From NCBI GenBank assembly GCA_016777435.1, contig JADHRK010000003.1, positions 1 through 41,340 on the forward strand: a stretch of 41,340 nt of DNA, given 5' to 3'. Under the pieces are notes generated by a model, which saw only the letters and a list, made by a program, of their open reading frames with translations, had not been told where the DNA came from and did not search any database. The position numbers and the translations under genes were made by a program. The number at the start of each line of letters is the position of its first letter. The first letter of the stretch is position 1. This DNA is from Flavobacteriales bacterium (GTDB taxonomy: Bacteria > Bacteroidota > Bacteroidia > Flavobacteriales_D > Sanyastnellaceae). Positions 40,582 to 41,340 of the stretch are shown piece after piece.

Positions 40582-41340
40582 ATGAGAAACCAGCCCCCCC
40601 TCATCGCCCTAACCGTGGGATTCTTATTCATCACGACGTTCTCATCAGCACAAGTCATCGATTGTGCAGGAGTTGCAAATGGTACAGCACTCGAAGATGA
40701 GTGCGGAGTTTGCCAGCAAGCATACATCTACAACTTCATCACGCATGCCGTCGTCTTTGTGGACAACGCCAATGAAGCCGAAGCTGGAGCCAATGAAATC
40801 GTCGTGTTTCCAAATGACCCTGCCAATCCCTACTGGGGTGCGAGTTGCGCGGAAGTATTTGGCTGCACCGATGCAACGGCCTGCAATTTCAATTACCTCG
40901 CAACCGACGACGATGGAACATGTGGCATCGAAGACGAGTGCGGAGAATGCCAAATTCCTTATTGCTATAACCCTGTGACACATGCCATCGCCTATACCGC
41001 GAGCAGCGATTGCAACGATTTATGGGTCAGCGGGCCTTTGCTCTCGAATGCAGCAACGAATCCGTATTGGAACGCAAGCTGCAGCGATTGCGCAGAAGTC
41101 GCAAATGGAACCGCGCTCACAGATGAATGTGGGGTGTGCCAACAAGCATACATCTACAACTTCATCACGCATGCCGTCGTCTTTGTGGACAACGCCAATG
41201 AAGCCGAAGCTGGAGCCAATGAAATCGTCGTGTTTCCAAATGACCCTGCCAATCCCTACTGGGGTGCAAGTTGCGCAGAAGTATTTGGCTGCACCGATGC
41301 AACGGCCTGCAACTTCAATTACCTCGCAACCGACGACGAT
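40582..41340 (+). CDS. Secreted cysteine-rich tandem-repeat protein, 5' part (runs off the window)
   Basis: The frame is open from ATG 40582 to the right edge (253 codons). A signal peptide (PLIALTVGFLFITTFSSAQ) is followed at once by repeats. Each 142-residue unit has two related halves: DECGVCQQAYIYN ... NPYWGASC, then FGCTDATACNFNYLATDDDG, then DECGECQIPYCYNPVTHA ... NPYWNASC. The GCTDxxACNxN...DDG motif and the NGTALxDECGVC motif are common in large Bacteroidetes surface proteins that often end in T9SS domains; that end is not visible. The pairs of cysteines probably form disulfides outside the cell. The protein lies just beyond the tRNA-Cys island. Other frames in the same stretch are shadows. 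The function is unknown. Confidence 0.85.
   Translation, partial: MRNQPPLIALTVGFLFITTFSSAQVIDCAGVANGTALEDECGVCQQAYIYNFITHAVVFVDNANEAEAGANEIVVFPNDPANPYWGASCAEVFGCTDATACNFNYLATDDDGTCGIEDECGECQIPYCYNPVTHAIAYTASSDCNDLWVSGPLLSNAATNPYWNASCSDCAEVANGTALTDECGVCQQAYIYNFITHAVVFVDNANEAEAGANEIVVFPNDPANPYWGASCAEVFGCTDATACNFNYLATDDD
40672..41340 (+). repeat. Near-identical 426-bp tandem DNA repeat within the cysteine-rich gene
   Basis: Copy 1 begins at 40672 and copy 2 at 41098; copy 2 is cut by the window edge. The first 45 bases differ at 11 positions. The next 198 bases (40717-40914 against 41143-41340) differ at only 3. The sharp change in divergence marks the edge of a recent duplication or conversion tract. 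Confidence 0.9.

Noticed and set aside
40645-40983. A 112-codon minus-strand frame over the cysteine-rich repeat gene
   Set aside because: It is antisense to an open frame with signal peptide and conserved repeat motifs.

Overview
The window looks like a chromosomal piece of a member of the Bacteroidota, most likely an uncultured Flavobacteriales (Cryomorphaceae/Schleiferiaceae-like). The evidence is a three-subunit Bacteroidetes-type succinate dehydrogenase, two TonB-dependent receptors, a secreted protein with a gliding/T9SS type-B C-terminal domain, an HU-CCDC81/SPOR protein, a short Ssb, a separate PurS, and TAnnTTTG -7 promoter boxes in front of several genes. The genus-level guess is inference. 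Most of the window has balanced to moderately high GC. Positions about 34.4-39.7 kb are visibly AT-richer.

Layout. 1-434: 3' end of a DNA polymerase III alpha-type gene, running in from the left. 448-3197 (-): a heavy-metal-associated (HMA) periplasmic protein followed by a TonB receptor, probably a copper/metal pair. 3264-6720 (-): sdhCAB. 6857-8881: ssb and gltX, divergent. 8889-12791 (-): a class A penicillin-binding protein followed by the two subunits of a 3-oxoacid CoA-transferase. 12920-15664 (+): RseP-type site-2 protease and a cation/proton antiporter. 15656-16729 (-): dprA. 16845-22734 (+): TonB receptor, kdsB (stop and start codons overlap), oligopeptidase B-like peptidase and a small conserved protein. 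22731-29677 (-): HAD phosphatase, SPOR protein, a 1339-residue T9SS cargo protein and gpsA. 29782-33010 (+): glyS, pgk and a small secreted protein, joined by two ATGA overlaps. 33069-34177 (-): purS and pssA.

34270-40360 is the most unusual part. An intact tRNA-Cys(GCA) gene is followed by a rho-independent terminator. Exactly 5,970 bp downstream the 3' end of the same tRNA gene and the same terminator recur (16-bp perfect repeat; about 56 of 67 bases over the full block). Between the copies are a 1464-codon thrombospondin type 3-like, Asp/Cys-rich repeat gene, an overlapping 228-codon secreted-protein gene, and a truncated remnant of a Bacteroidetes tyrosine integrase (arm-binding domain only) next to the right repeat, with paired short direct repeats between it and the core. 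I read this as a small, immobilised tRNA-Cys-anchored genomic island with a two-gene secreted cargo of unknown function.

40582 to the end: the start of a secreted, cysteine-rich protein made of 142-residue tandem units, running off the right edge. The two copies are almost identical in DNA except at their first 45 bases, which suggests recent duplication or gene conversion. I see no CRISPR array, rRNA gene, insertion sequence or recognisable defence system.
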